Numbered from the stretch's first letter, positions 23,658-31,531 are shown. The stretch: 37,730 nucleotides of DNA from an uncultured Lachnospiraceae bacterium (GCA_902781215.1 CACZIO010000031.1:1-37730); one strand, 5' to 3'. Numbers and translations are program-made. Notes: a model not told the origin generated them from the letters alone.

Positions 23658-25334
23658 TCAGAACAGGCCGCTGATGACGCCGTTCTCGTCCACGTCGATC
23701 CTCTCCGCTGCGGGGACCTTGGGAAGTCCGGGCATGGTCATGATGTCGCCGGTCAGGGCTACGATGAAGCCTGCGCCCGCGCTGACCTTGAGGTTGCGGA
23801 CGGAGACGGTAAAGCCCTTGGGCGCGCCGAGCTTGGCGGCATCGTCGGAGAAGGAGTACTGGGTCTTGGCCATGCAGATGGGAAGGCCCGCGAAGCCGAG
23901 GTCAGTCAGCTGTTTGACCTGCTTGACGGCATTGCCGACCAGCTGTACGCCGTCCGCGTGGTAGATCTTTTTGCAGATCGCGTCCAGCTTGTCCTCGATA
24001 GACATATCCAGTTCGTAGGACTGTCTGAAATCGTTGGGAAGCTCGCAGAGGCGGACAACCTCTTCCGCCAGAGCCTTGCCGCCCTCGCCGCCCTTTGCCC
24101 ATACCTGGGACAGAGCGACATTGACGCCCAGCTCTTTGCACTTGGCCTCGACCAGGTCGAGCTCCGCCTTGGTGTCGGCCGGGAACTCGTTGATGGCGAC
24201 GACGCAGGGAAGGCCGAAGACATCCTTGATGTTGCTGACGTGCTGGAGCAGGTTGGGAAGGCCCTTCTCGAGCGCCTCCAGGTTCTCGTTGTTGAGGTCA
24301 GCCTTGGGCACGCCGCCGTGATATTTGAGGGCGCGGACCGTCGCGACGACGACAACTGCGCTGGGGTGAAGGTCTGCCAGACGGCACTTGATGTCGAGGA
24401 ACTTCTCGGCGCCGAGGTCAGCGGCAAAGCCTGCCTCTGTGACGATGTAGTCGCCGAGCTTGAGGGCCATCCTGGTCGCTGTCACGGAGTTGCAGCCGTG
24501 GGCGATGTTGGCGAAGGGGCCGCCGTGGATAAAGGCGGGTGTGTGCTCCAGGGTCTGAACGAGGTTGGGCTTGAGGGCATCCTTGAGGAGGGCTGCCATA
24601 GCGCCTTCCGCCTTCAGATCGTGGGCTGTGACGGGCTTGCCGTCAAATGTATAGGCGACGATGATCCTGCCCAGGCGGGCCTTGAGGTCGCTGATGTCGC
24701 TGGCCAGACAGAGGACTGCCATGACCTCGGAGGCGACGGTGATATCAAATCCGTCCTCGCGCGGAACACCCTGCATCCTGCCGCCGAGGCCGTCCACGAT
24801 GTTGCGGAGCTGGCGGTCGTTCATGTCCACGGCGCGCTTCCAGGTGATCTGCTTGACATCGATGCCGAGGGCATTGCCCTGCTGGACATGGTTGTCGAGC
24901 ATGGCTGCGAGCAGGTTGTTGGCCGCGCCGATGGCATGAAAGTCACCGGTGAAGTGCAGGTTGATGTCCTCCATGGGGATGACCTGGGCATAGCCGCCGC
25001 CGGCTGCGCCGCCCTTGATGCCGAAGACCGGTCCCAGAGAGGGCTCGCGGAGAGCGACAACACTCTTTTTGCCGATCTTGCGGAGGCCGTCCGCCAGACC
25101 TACGCTGGTCGTGGTCTTGCCTTCGCCCGCGGGTGTAGGTGTGATCGCGGTCACCAGGATCAGCTTGCCGTCCTTCTTGTCCGCGTTGTCCTTGAGGAAG
25201 TTGTAATCGATCTTGGCCTTGTAGTTGCCGTACTGCTCGATGTACTTCTCGTCGATGCCCAGAGAAGCGGCGATCTCTGTGATCTTCTTAGGTGTGGCTT
25301 CCTGCGCGATCTCAATGTCCGATTTGAATCCCAT
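23658..25334 (-). CDS. fhs: Formate-tetrahydrofolate ligase
   Basis: This 558-residue enzyme (the usual family length is about 556) forms 10-formyl-THF from formate, THF and ATP in one-carbon and Wood-Ljungdahl metabolism. The start [13 protein letters not shown] is canonical. The nucleotide loop [14 protein letters not shown] is at about 67-80, and [23 protein letters not shown] is the conserved substrate-site segment, followed by [20 protein letters not shown] lies seven bases upstream of the ATG. The large opposite-strand frame over this gene is an artefact of its GC-rich codon use. The gene looks monocistronic with its own terminator. Confidence 0.97.
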   Translation of the reverse strand: MGFKSDIEIAQEATPKKITEIAASLGIDEKYIEQYGNYKAKIDYNFLKDNADKKDGKLILVTAITPTPAGEGKTTTSVGLADGLRKIGKKSVVALREPSLGPVFGIKGGAAGGGYAQVIPMEDINLHFTGDFHAIGAANNLLAAMLDNHVQQGNALGIDVKQITWKRAVDMNDRQLRNIVDGLGGRMQGVPREDGFDITVASEVMAVLCLASDISDLKARLGRIIVAYTFDGKPVTAHDLKAEGAMAALLKDALKPNLVQTLEHTPAFIHGGPFANIAHGCNSVTATRMALKLGDYIVTEAGFAADLGAEKFLDIKCRLADLHPSAVVVVATVRALKYHGGVPKADLNNENLEALEKGLPNLLQHVSNIKDVFGLPCVVAINEFPADTKAELDLVEAKCKELGVNVALSQVWAKGGEGGKALAEEVVRLCELPNDFRQSYELDMSIEDKLDAICKKIYHADGVQLVGNAVKQVKQLTDLGFAGLPICMAKTQYSFSDDAAKLGAPKGFTVSVRNLKVSAGAGFIVALTGDIMTMPGLPKVPAAERIDVDENGVISGLF

Positions 25335-25640
25335 CTTTTTTCCCTCCGGTTAATTCTGTTGGTCGTCTGCTGCCATATCAACTGTTCTACTCGCAGACGG
25401 CTCATCAATGGTACCGGATGCCGCTGCGGGACGGAGCTGCTGCTCCCCTTCCTGAAAATGCAGTTTTACTCTAACATATCACCGGCTTTTTTTGAATTGT
25501 TAAATTGGTATTAATTTTCATGCTCTGTTCCCGTGTCTTTGTGCTGTTTTACGAGAACATATGGAAGATGGTGAAGGAATGACCCGCTGGAGCAGGCTGC
25601 GCCTATCCTCCAGTGATACAATATCTCCGAAGATAATTTT
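25335..25640 (-). other. 5' region of fhs
   Basis: No gene is visible. Two hairpins lie in the probable fhs leader: GGAGC/GCTCC (25433-25446) and CGCAG...CTGCG (25392-25428). A weak promoter candidate on the minus strand is TTCAAA, 17 bases, TAGAGT, near 25465-25495. I do not recognise a THF riboswitch here, though a covariance search would decide. Confidence 0.35.
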
Positions 25641-26132
25641 TCATTCCTGCCCGATTCCGGTGATCCGCCAGTTCTCATCGCACTCGGGCCCGATCACACC
25701 GTCCTTCTCCGTGACGATGTAGTCCCGAATCATTTCGCGCACACCGCCTTTCTCTCCGTGTACGTCCATCTCGACCAGCTCCGGAAGCTCATCCTCTTCA
25801 TAAATCGTCCCGGGCTCCAGGAGCTGCGTCGTGGCGCGGTAGTTGTTCACGGCGATCTCGAATTCATCCTCGTCTTTCACCGGCTCGCCGTCGGGCCAGG
25901 TCAGGTTTTCGATGCGGCTTCCGGCCGGGTTGGCGATGTTCACCTCGTACCGGACGCCCGCAAACATATCGTAATTGTAGATGGGTATATCCTGATCAAC
26001 GTATCTCCGGCATCCACCAGGATCGTATTGTCTGTCCGCTTTCTGTCCTGAATCCGCCGGTCCGCAGGACAGAAGCACTGTGGCCAGCATAAGGGCTGCG
26101 AGAATTGCTGCAACCTGTTTTTTCATCGTCAT
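25641..26132 (-). pseudogene. Remnant of a CpdB-type nucleotidase: signal peptide joined to the C-terminal domain
   Basis: The 163-residue frame starts with a lipoprotein signal ending LLSC, then about 25 nondescript residues. It then has the C-terminal 5'-nucleotidase (5_nucleotid_C) segment YNYDMFAGVRYEVNIANPAG, EFEIAVNNYRAT and a NWRITGIG end, as in 2',3'-cyclic-nucleotide phosphodiesterases. Those enzymes have 550-700 or more residues. The whole metallophosphatase domain and much of the C-domain are missing, so it looks like an in-frame internal deletion. A short functional secreted protein cannot be excluded, since the frame and ribosome site (AGAGGTG) remain intact. Confidence 0.65.
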
Positions 26133-26483
26133 GGTCACCTCTCTGTTTGAAACCTGGTTTATAATGCAACGGAACACAGGAGGATCCAGGAGAAGCCTGT
26201 TTTGTGACGGAACGCAGGATGGCCGCGGAACATAGAGAAATCCGGAACACTCTGCATCTCATTGACAGACTGGACGTCCTCCCGACGCCCCTTAAAAAAA
26301 TTATAAATCCGGTGAAAGACAGGAACAAGCGTTTTGGCGGAAATCCAAAGCAAGGGCCCAACTCCTGTGCTAAACCACAAGGTAAACCACAAGGGACGTA
26401 TCTCCCGGCTCAAAAAGGACCGGGGAGATACGTCCCTGATGGCTTACAAGATTGTTTTATCATATACACAAGTTAATGCCGGT
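26133..26483. other. Intergenic region with tandem repeat and long hairpin
   Basis: No gene is called. TAAACCACAAGG is repeated perfectly in tandem at 26371-26394. It runs into a long hairpin at 26393-26436 (GGGACGTATCTCC with its complement, one bulged G). No T-run follows on either strand, so it may be a cruciform or repeat element rather than an intrinsic terminator of the minus-strand operon ending at 26484. Confidence 0.6.
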
Positions 26484-26963
26484 TCACTTCACCTCTATCG
26501 TTTTCAGATAGCGGACAGCCCTCTTGCTGTTGGGGTCTCCGAATACGATCAGCTGGCCTCCCTGGCCGCCTTCGATCCCCTCGATCTGCTCTCCGTTGTC
26601 TGTCAGGGCCACGTAGACCTTTCCGGCTTCCAGGATCTCCGCTCCGCTGAGGTCAGCGGCGTAGTTGTCCTCGGATGCGGCAGTGATCTCAGCATCTGCA
26701 GTCAGCTCCACGCCGTTCTGCGCCAGAATGCTGCCAAGCTCCTGGCCGGTAAAGGCGTGTTGGGAGACCTCTCCCTTGCCGTTGACCAGTTCACCGGAAA
26801 ACTCCGCGGCTTCCACGTCCTCCCATGCGACGAGGGTCTCCTTCCCTCCGGCTGTGATGACCAGGCCCGGCCTGTCCTCGGACCCGCTCCTGTTCACAAA
26901 TGTCAGGATCCCGGCCGCGATCAGCAGAACCACTATGATAGCTGTGATAACTCTCTTTTGCAT
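26484..26963 (-). CDS. Membrane-anchored small protein with SUOX-like fold
   Basis: This 159-residue protein has an N-terminal membrane anchor or signal (about residues 5-23) and an extracytoplasmic domain. The pattern FTGQELGSILAQNGV, ITAASEDNYAADL, then LTDNGEQIEG...GGQLIVFGDPNSKRAVRYLKTIEV follows the end of sulfite-oxidase-like molybdopterin domains (SUOX fold), but without the molybdenum Cys region, so it probably binds no molybdenum. AGGAGGAGG precedes the ATG. It overlaps the membrane gene upstream by 31 bases. Its role is unknown. Confidence 0.65.
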   Translation of the reverse strand: MQKRVITAIIVVLLIAAGILTFVNRSGSEDRPGLVITAGGKETLVAWEDVEAAEFSGELVNGKGEVSQHAFTGQELGSILAQNGVELTADAEITAASEDNYAADLSGAEILEAGKVYVALTDNGEQIEGIEGGQGGQLIVFGDPNSKRAVRYLKTIEVK

Positions 26964-27496
26964 TTTTCCTCCTCCTTTGCCAGAACCGGCCTGAGCCGGA
27001 TGTACAGGCTGTAAGACAATGTGCCGCTGACCGACCCGCTCGCCAGGGCGACCAGCACATAAAGGGCGAGCGGCACGCCGCTCAGATTGAACACGATCAT
27101 GTTCGCCGTCAGTCCCGCCGCCGCTGCCGCCAGCATATTGGCAATGACCATGGCGGGCTGTCTGGGCAGGGATATCTTTTCAAAAAGCCAGAGCACGAGA
27201 TCTATGACGATCCCCGGGACAATATATCCGATCGGCGACAGAGCCCCCATGCTGCCGACCATCCCGAGCGAGAGCGCGATCATGCTCTGAATGAACCCCA
27301 TCAGCGCCGCGCAGCCCCTGACCGGGACGATGGCGGCAGCCACGACCAGGAACATCAGGGAGAAGCTGGTCCCGATCCCTCCCGGGATCCGCATGAAATC
27401 CGTCAGGATATTGGCGGCCGGCGCGATCAGCCTCTTGGAAAAAAGGCCCAGATCACAACACAGCGTGATGAAAATCAGTTCCCTGAGCTTATATTT
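26933..27496 (-). CDS. ECF-transporter S-component-like membrane protein
   Basis: This 187-residue protein has about six membrane segments and the general look of ECF substrate-binding (S) components: FMRIPGGIGTSFSLMFLVVAAAIV and GMVGSMGALSPIGYIVPGIVIDLVLWLF. The GTG at 27496 is preferred because AGGAGG lies five bases upstream and it overlaps the NTPase stop by 8 bases. No energising ATPases or EcfT are in the window. The substrate is unknown; a vitamin or metal-cofactor precursor is typical for the class. Confidence 0.7.
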   Translation of the reverse strand, partial: KYKLRELIFITLCCDLGLFSKRLIAPAANILTDFMRIPGGIGTSFSLMFLVVAAAIVPVRGCAALMGFIQSMIALSLGMVGSMGALSPIGYIVPGIVIDLVLWLFEKISLPRQPAMVIANMLAAAAAGLTANMIVFNLSGVPLALYVLVALASGSVSGTLSYSLYIRLRPVLAKEEEKCKRELSQLS

Positions 27497-28223
27497 CACG
27501 GGCTCCTCCTCTCCGGGCGCGGTTCCGGTCACTGTTCCGGTCACAGCTTCGATCGCAGTTCCGCTCCCATTCTTTTACGATTTCACTCACCTTCGCATAG
27601 ACTTCTTCTCTGTTGGACTCCGTGAGCATGAACACATTTGCCCTCGGGTGATGCAGGATCGTATCGATATGCCGGCTCGCATGTTCCGTCCGTTTGATCG
27701 AGGCCAGGACCGGTATATCCCCGTCGAAGGCCTCTCTCACCGCTGCGCAGAAATCCTCAGCCTCATCCTCCATATATCCGATCTCGTCCATGACGATCAT
27801 CCCGTCCCCGTCTTTACCAACTCCTTTTACGAGCGCGCATCCGATGCTGTTAAAGACATCCGGATTGACGCGGATGACCCGCCCGCCGGCTATGCCGACC
27901 TCGTTTTCGCCTGTCCAACCGGTTATGTTGACAATGCTGGTTCTGCTGTCTCTGATGTTTATGCTGTCTTTGACGGTGCTGCTGATTCTGTCGGTACTGC
28001 TGACTCTGCCGGTTTTACTGCTTCTGCCGGTTTCGCTGACGAGGCCTCCGCCGGCAGGAACAATAAATACATGGCCGTATTCATCACCGGCATCGCGCAC
28101 CATCTGTGTTTTGTAACCATAGACCGGGAGACTGGTCTCTCCAATGATCCGGTCGATCAGGGTCGTTTTGCCCGCCCGCTTCCTTCCGCAGATCAGGATG
28201 TGGGGTCTGCACATTTCCATCAT
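27489..28223 (-). CDS. THEP1-like nucleoside triphosphatase (NTPase_1) with low-complexity insertion
   Basis: This 244-residue P-loop NTPase has Walker A GRKRAGKTT (13-21), Walker B MIVMDEIGYME (about 142-152), and SIKRTEHASRHIDTI further on, all typical of the THEP1/NTPase_1 family. Between them, residues about 62-100 are a Ser/Thr/Arg/Asp-rich insertion made of degenerate short repeats. The tail carries CDR/NSDR-type repeats encoded by a 12-bp DNA repeat (27522-27545). The ATG at 28223 is chosen; a GTG ten codons upstream is less likely. It heads a three-gene operon with the S-component-like and SUOX-like proteins. Confidence 0.78.
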   Translation of the reverse strand: MMEMCRPHILICGRKRAGKTTLIDRIIGETSLPVYGYKTQMVRDAGDEYGHVFIVPAGGGLVSETGRSSKTGRVSSTDRISSTVKDSINIRDSRTSIVNITGWTGENEVGIAGGRVIRVNPDVFNSIGCALVKGVGKDGDGMIVMDEIGYMEDEAEDFCAAVREAFDGDIPVLASIKRTEHASRHIDTILHHPRANVFMLTESNREEVYAKVSEIVKEWERNCDRSCDRNSDRNRARRGGAREI

Positions 28224-28534
28224 CTTTTCCCGTTTTTTGCACACAAAAAACACCGCATGAATCAGTGATTATGCCGTGTCATTGTTCATGCTCTTTTTTA
28301 CAAATACTGGTAGGTTGACCGGTTTCCCTGTCAGCCCCGGAGGCTCTGAGGCCTCGGCGCAGTCCCATGCAGCTTCACGAATATGTCCCCTGCGAATCCT
28401 GTTCTCACGGATCACGTTCTTCACGAAGCTGTTTAGGGGCTTTTGCTCAAAGAATCGAATATTCAATTTCAAATATCATACCATACTATCCTCAGTATTT
28501 CACTTACATAGATCAAATTCCATCAAAAATCCAT
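28224..28534. other. Intergenic region upstream of the NTPase operon
   Basis: I see no supported gene. A 67-codon minus-strand frame at 28269-28472 lacks a ribosome site and a recognisable domain. Any promoter of the NTPase operon should lie here, but no clear boxes stand out. Confidence 0.4.
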
Positions 28535-28578
28535 CAAAAAAATCCCTGCGCTGCGGCAGCCGCCACAGCACAGGGATT
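28535..28578 (-). terminator. Intrinsic terminator after the PepSY gene
   Basis: AATCCCTG pairs with CAGGGATT around an inner GC-rich hairpin, followed on the minus strand by seven T residues. It lies about 150 bp after the PepSY-protein stop. The sequence between (28579-28730) shows nothing else. Confidence 0.75.
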
Positions 28579-28730
28579 CATGATATTCTTATTTTTTGTT
28601 TGAATGGTTTGGTCTGACTGTCTGAGCGTCTGTCAGCAACTGTATGTTTCCAACAGATTTCTACAGAAATCGTCTTTTCAGGAAACTCAGTATCTCAAAA
28701 GACTCTGTGCGAAAAGATAATGTTGGCAGG

Positions 28731-29627
28731 TCAGTCATCGAGTTCGACGTCCTTGTCCAGGATCTTGCCGGTCGCGGCATCGATCTCATATTCATACTCG
28801 TAGCCTTCCGCATTGCGGAACTCCACATCGTACATTTTGACGCCGTCGTCGAAGTCGAGCTTGCACTTTTTGATCGTCACATCCTGCTCAGCCAGGCCCG
28901 CATCCTCGAGGGCGATTCTCTTCGCGTCTGCCTTTGTGATCCCGCCGGCGTTCTCGCCGGATTTCTCCTCCTGGGCAGTCTCGGGATGGAGCAGGCCCTG
29001 GTACTCATAGTCGTCCTCTTTTTCCCACATCTCCTGCTCATGGAATACGATGCTGCCGTCATCTGCGGCGATCTCGTACTCATACTTGGTCTTTCCTTCC
29101 TGCAGGAACTCGACGACATAGACTTCCCTGCCGTTTTCAAAATCGGCGCCCTGCTTGTAGATGGTCACGTCATCCTTTGTCAGGCCGGCATCCTTGAAGG
29201 CCGCCTCCGCGGCATCCGCCAGCGCCTTGGTCTCCTTCTCGGAATCTACAGCCTTTCCTGCGGTCAGCCCCTTGTATTCCGTGTCATCGTCGGCGTCCCA
29301 GTTTTCCTTGTCATGCTCCAGGATCTCACCGGTCGCGACCGCAATTTCATATTCATATTTGGTCTGGCCGGGGATCAGGAAATCGATCTCATAGATCTCC
29401 GCGCTGTCGCTGTAGGCCCAGATTCTCTTGTAGACGGCCGCATCGCCTTCCGCGACCTTGGCATCCTCGAGCGCAGTCTTCACGGCATCCTCGATCGTGA
29501 CCGTCTGCTTTCCCTGCTCTGCTGCGCCTGCAGCTGCACTGCCGCTCTCAGCGGCAAAAGCGGCTGTCCCACCGATCATGGTAAGCATAAGTGTTCCAAC
29601 GATAAGTCCTGTCAGATTTTTTCTCAT
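28731..29627 (-). CDS. Secreted protein with three PepSY domains
   Basis: This 298-residue protein has a clear signal peptide (MRKNLTGLIVGTLMLTMIGG, cleavage near AFA-AE) and three PepSY domains at about 43-105, 133-197 and 230-294. Each has the pattern DAxxxALxDAG, then Y-x-V-x-F, then KYEYEI-type strand and TGEIL. PepSY domains are thought to inhibit or modulate secreted proteases or to act in envelope regulation. The protein is very acidic. GGAGG lies nine bases before the ATG at 29627. The upstream region carries five 13-bp repeats, pointing to specific regulation. Confidence 0.88.
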   Translation of the reverse strand: MRKNLTGLIVGTLMLTMIGGTAAFAAESGSAAAGAAEQGKQTVTIEDAVKTALEDAKVAEGDAAVYKRIWAYSDSAEIYEIDFLIPGQTKYEYEIAVATGEILEHDKENWDADDDTEYKGLTAGKAVDSEKETKALADAAEAAFKDAGLTKDDVTIYKQGADFENGREVYVVEFLQEGKTKYEYEIAADDGSIVFHEQEMWEKEDDYEYQGLLHPETAQEEKSGENAGGITKADAKRIALEDAGLAEQDVTIKKCKLDFDDGVKMYDVEFRNAEGYEYEYEIDAATGKILDKDVELDD

Positions 29628-29709
29628 AGGTTGTGTCCTCCTTCTCATATGATCAATTCGTATTTGTTTCCTTGGTTTTTTCTTTTGGTTTTCCTTTGTT
29701 GTATGAAGA

Positions 29710-29723
29710 ATACCAGAGAAAAA
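29710..29723 (-). promoter_or_regulatory. Probable extended -10 element, shared with the surface-protein gene
   Basis: The minus-strand 14-mer TTTTTCTCTGGTAT is followed by TCT, giving the extended -10 TGGTATTCT, 83 bases before the PepSY start. The identical 14-mer stands upstream of the giant surface protein (37139-37152). No good -35 box is seen, as often at activator-dependent promoters. Confidence 0.5.
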
Positions 29724-29758
29724 TTAAGAAAATGTTAGAGGACAAATTTTCTTTTCCG

Positions 29759-29816
29759 TACAAAAATGCAGTGCAAATGCTCAATACAAATAGAAAATAC
29801 AAATAAGCAGTACAAA
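29759..29816 (-). repeat. Five 13-bp repeats upstream of the PepSY promoter
   Basis: On the minus strand TTTGTA (once TTTGCA) recurs at exact 13-base steps: plus-strand positions 29811-29816, 29798-29803, 29785-29790, 29772-29777 and 29759-29764. They lie 36-106 bases upstream of the probable extended -10, where an activator could bind. Confidence 0.85.
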
Positions 29817-29839
29817 TATGCCGATACGTGACGTTAACG

Positions 29840-29863
29840 GCCACGCCCTCGACAGGGCGTGGC
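29840..29863. terminator. Perfect 10-bp hairpin after the hip module
   Basis: GCCACGCCCT, loop CGAC, and AGGGCGTGGC form a perfect stem between the surface-gene remnant and the PepSY regulatory repeats. No T-run follows, so termination is possible but not certain. Confidence 0.5.
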
Positions 29864-29870
29864 ACTTAAT

Positions 29871-29957
29871 TCAGACCGGGCTGCTATTCCGGAACATCCA
29901 CAGCAGGAGACCTGCTCCCGCAATCAGGGCTGTGCCGAGGATCTTAAATAAGGCACC
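29871..29957 (-). pseudogene. Remnant of an LPxTG surface-protein 3' end
   Basis: A minus-strand frame ending at 29871 encodes GALFKILGTALIAGAG followed by LLLWM and a short Arg-containing tail. This closely parallels the membrane anchor of the intact surface protein (FTLLGSVLIAGAGFRLWM plus basic tail). The DNA at 29895-29928 matches 31621-31654 in 32 of 34 positions. The LPxTG motif and everything upstream are gone; the fragment overlaps the last 14 bases of the hipT-like gene in another frame. Confidence 0.75.
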
Positions 29958-30894
29958 CGCTTCTTTCTTCTACGAGCTGTTGGAAATCCGCTTTCATATT
30001 TTCCGGCAGATAGGAATTGCGGATTTCTGAGAGAAATGTTTCTTTGCAGCGAAGGATCTGTGTGACCAGTCCCGATGCAGCTTTTTCCGGTATGCCCAGC
30101 GAATCTGCCAGAGCCTTGAAGTCCTTCTTTCGTATGTTTCTTTTTTTCCCGTTCACTGTCAAGGCCATCTGTTCCTTGTCGCTCGGCATGATGATATTCA
30201 CAGGAAGAAGATCATAGGCCGGGGAAAGAAAGAAGGTGCGGCTGGCCGGCTTATCTTCAATCAGTGAGAAATTTTTCAGATGCATGTCAGAGTTTCCCGT
30301 GACAAAGCAGAACAGCAGCCTGTAAAACAATTCTGTATTATCCAATCCTACATTTCTGGAATACTTCCTGATAATCCTTCCACAGTTTTCGTAGGAACCT
30401 TTATATTTATCCGCTGTGACCCGGTTCGATAGCTGACAGAAATCCTCCATGGCATACTGCCTGTCATGATCCCGGTCAATCCTTTTTGTAATATAAGCAT
30501 ATTTTCCCTGCATGGATATCAATGCATGCGGAACCGTTTTGATCTTTGCTTTCTCCGCCATCTTCATGACGAGATATTCCGCTTCCGGCAGGCAGGGAAA
30601 CTCTTTTGACTGCGGTTTCAGGATGTAGCCGGTCGGATAATCAACAATTGTCAGCCTCGCTGTCTGATCAACGGTCTCCAGATGAAGAGACAGCTTTTTC
30701 TGAACCCCGGGAACAGTGAGTCCCTTGCTGACAGTTGTATTCGCAAGTTTTTCCAGGTCACTCTCCGAGCAGTCCAGCTCAGGAATCTGCGCCGTCCCGA
30801 AAAAGCGGCGGATACATTTTGTATGCCACCTTGTTTTCAGCTCATATGCACTTGCCCCGGCCAACTCCTTGTTGCAACATAAACATCTGCTCAT
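29944..30894 (-). CDS. hipT: HipA/HipT-like serine kinase toxin
   Basis: This 316-residue kinase is of the HipA C-terminal (HipT-type) fold. A short N-terminal Cys cluster (C4, C7, H24, C27) looks like a zinc ribbon. The Gly-rich loop is GVQKKLSLH (63-71), the ATP lysine is K93 in GYILKPQ, the catalytic loop is TGNSDMHLKNFS (199-210) and the metal Asp is 227 in SPAYDLLP. HipT of E. coli phosphorylates tryptophanyl-tRNA synthetase; the target here is unknown. It follows the hipS-like gene after 3 bases. Its last residues (RSGCLI) are encoded by sequence shared with the surface-gene remnant, suggesting a recombination junction. Confidence 0.87.
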   Translation of the reverse strand: MSRCLCCNKELAGASAYELKTRWHTKCIRRFFGTAQIPELDCSESDLEKLANTTVSKGLTVPGVQKKLSLHLETVDQTARLTIVDYPTGYILKPQSKEFPCLPEAEYLVMKMAEKAKIKTVPHALISMQGKYAYITKRIDRDHDRQYAMEDFCQLSNRVTADKYKGSYENCGRIIRKYSRNVGLDNTELFYRLLFCFVTGNSDMHLKNFSLIEDKPASRTFFLSPAYDLLPVNIIMPSDKEQMALTVNGKKRNIRKKDFKALADSLGIPEKAASGLVTQILRCKETFLSEIRNSYLPENMKADFQQLVEERSGCLI

Positions 30895-30897
30895 GGA

Positions 30898-31212
30898 TCA
30901 TGCCTCGATATGAACGTCGCCGATACAGTCTCTGCAGGATGCCAGCATCAGACCGAATCTGTCCTTCCCGTCAATCTTCCAATTCCGCTCGACCACCGCG
31001 AGAAGCCATCCTTCCGGGATCAGACCATCAAAAAAAGGAAATAAGGTATTCGCCCTGTAAGGTTCTTCCCTGACTGGCATTGTAAGGCTGACAGGAAGCG
31101 CTTTTTCTTTGGCCAGATATACAGGATCATAGGCAAACTCGTAGCCCTCATCCGTTTCCTTCACAAGTCCGGCATATTCTCCCTGCACAAAGACCTTACC
31201 CTCTCTGCCCAT
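30898..31212 (-). CDS. hipS: HipS-like protein (separate HipA N-terminal domain)
   Basis: This 104-residue protein corresponds to the N-terminal subdomain of HipA (Couple_hipA type): GKVFVQGEYAGLVKETDEGYEFAYD, LPVSLTMPVREEPYRANTLFPFFDGLIPEGWLL and FGLMLASCRDCIGDV. In HipBST modules this domain is a stand-alone protein, HipS, that acts as the antitoxin. It starts immediately after the hipB-like stop (TAA then ATG) and ends 3 bases before the kinase gene, so the three are translationally coupled. Confidence 0.85.
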   Translation of the reverse strand: MGREGKVFVQGEYAGLVKETDEGYEFAYDPVYLAKEKALPVSLTMPVREEPYRANTLFPFFDGLIPEGWLLAVVERNWKIDGKDRFGLMLASCRDCIGDVHIEA

Positions 31213-31422
31213 TTACAAATCCTCTCTGTCAATTTCGCCCGGAACTGTCTCCATTCCGAACATGCCAAGTGCCTGGTTGACCTTATCAAGGCGAACTGTC
31301 TCCTTTCCCTGTTCGAGTTCCCGGACAAATCTGAGCCCAAGGCCGGCTCTGAGAGCAAACTCTTCCTGTGTAAGACCGGCTTTCTTTCGTTCATTTTTTA
31401 TAAATTCAGCAATTTTATTCAT
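31213..31422 (-). CDS. hipB: HipB-like helix-turn-helix repressor
   Basis: This 69-residue Xre-type HTH protein has the pattern AEFIKNERKKAGLTQEEFAL, AGLGLRFVRELEQGKETVRL, with the turn between helices two and three. It is the probable autorepressor of the module. The ATG lies only six bases after the predicted -10 box and has no Shine-Dalgarno, so the mRNA is probably leaderless. Three matching palindromes occupy the promoter and upstream DNA. Confidence 0.88.
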   Translation of the reverse strand: MNKIAEFIKNERKKAGLTQEEFALRAGLGLRFVRELEQGKETVRLDKVNQALGMFGMETVPGEIDREDL

Positions 31423-31428
31423 GTGATT

Positions 31429-31457
31429 ATTATAATCCCGAACGGGTGTAATTACAA
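31429..31457 (-). promoter_or_regulatory. Promoter of the hip module
   Basis: On the minus strand TTGTAA (31452-31457), 17 bases and a perfect TATAAT (31429-31434) lie just before the hipB ATG at 31422. The spacer contains operator 1, so a bound repressor would block polymerase. The start of transcription falls at or within a base or two of the ATG. Confidence 0.8.
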
Positions 31458-31531
31458 CGAAATATCACAATAATATACCCGAAAGGGTGCAGCTCCATAT
31501 TTCAGGCGAAAATTGCACCCGTTCGGGTATA
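31437..31531. promoter_or_regulatory. Three HipB-type operators
   Basis: Near-palindromes CCCGAACGGG (31437-31446), CCCGAAAGGG (31478-31487) and CCCGTTCGGG (31518-31527) share flanks. Sites 2 and 3 read TATACCCGAA(A/C)GGGTGCA, with site 3 on the opposite strand. Centres are about 41 and 40 bp apart, close to four helical turns, which would suit cooperative binding or looping. Confidence 0.85.

Noticed and set aside
23625-25514. Long plus-strand open frame opposite fhs
   Set aside because: It is the antisense shadow of the strongly biased fhs codons; the minus strand is an unambiguous formate-tetrahydrofolate ligase.
28269-28472. 67-codon minus-strand frame upstream of the NTPase operon
   Set aside because: No ribosome site, no domain and no coupling to the neighbours.
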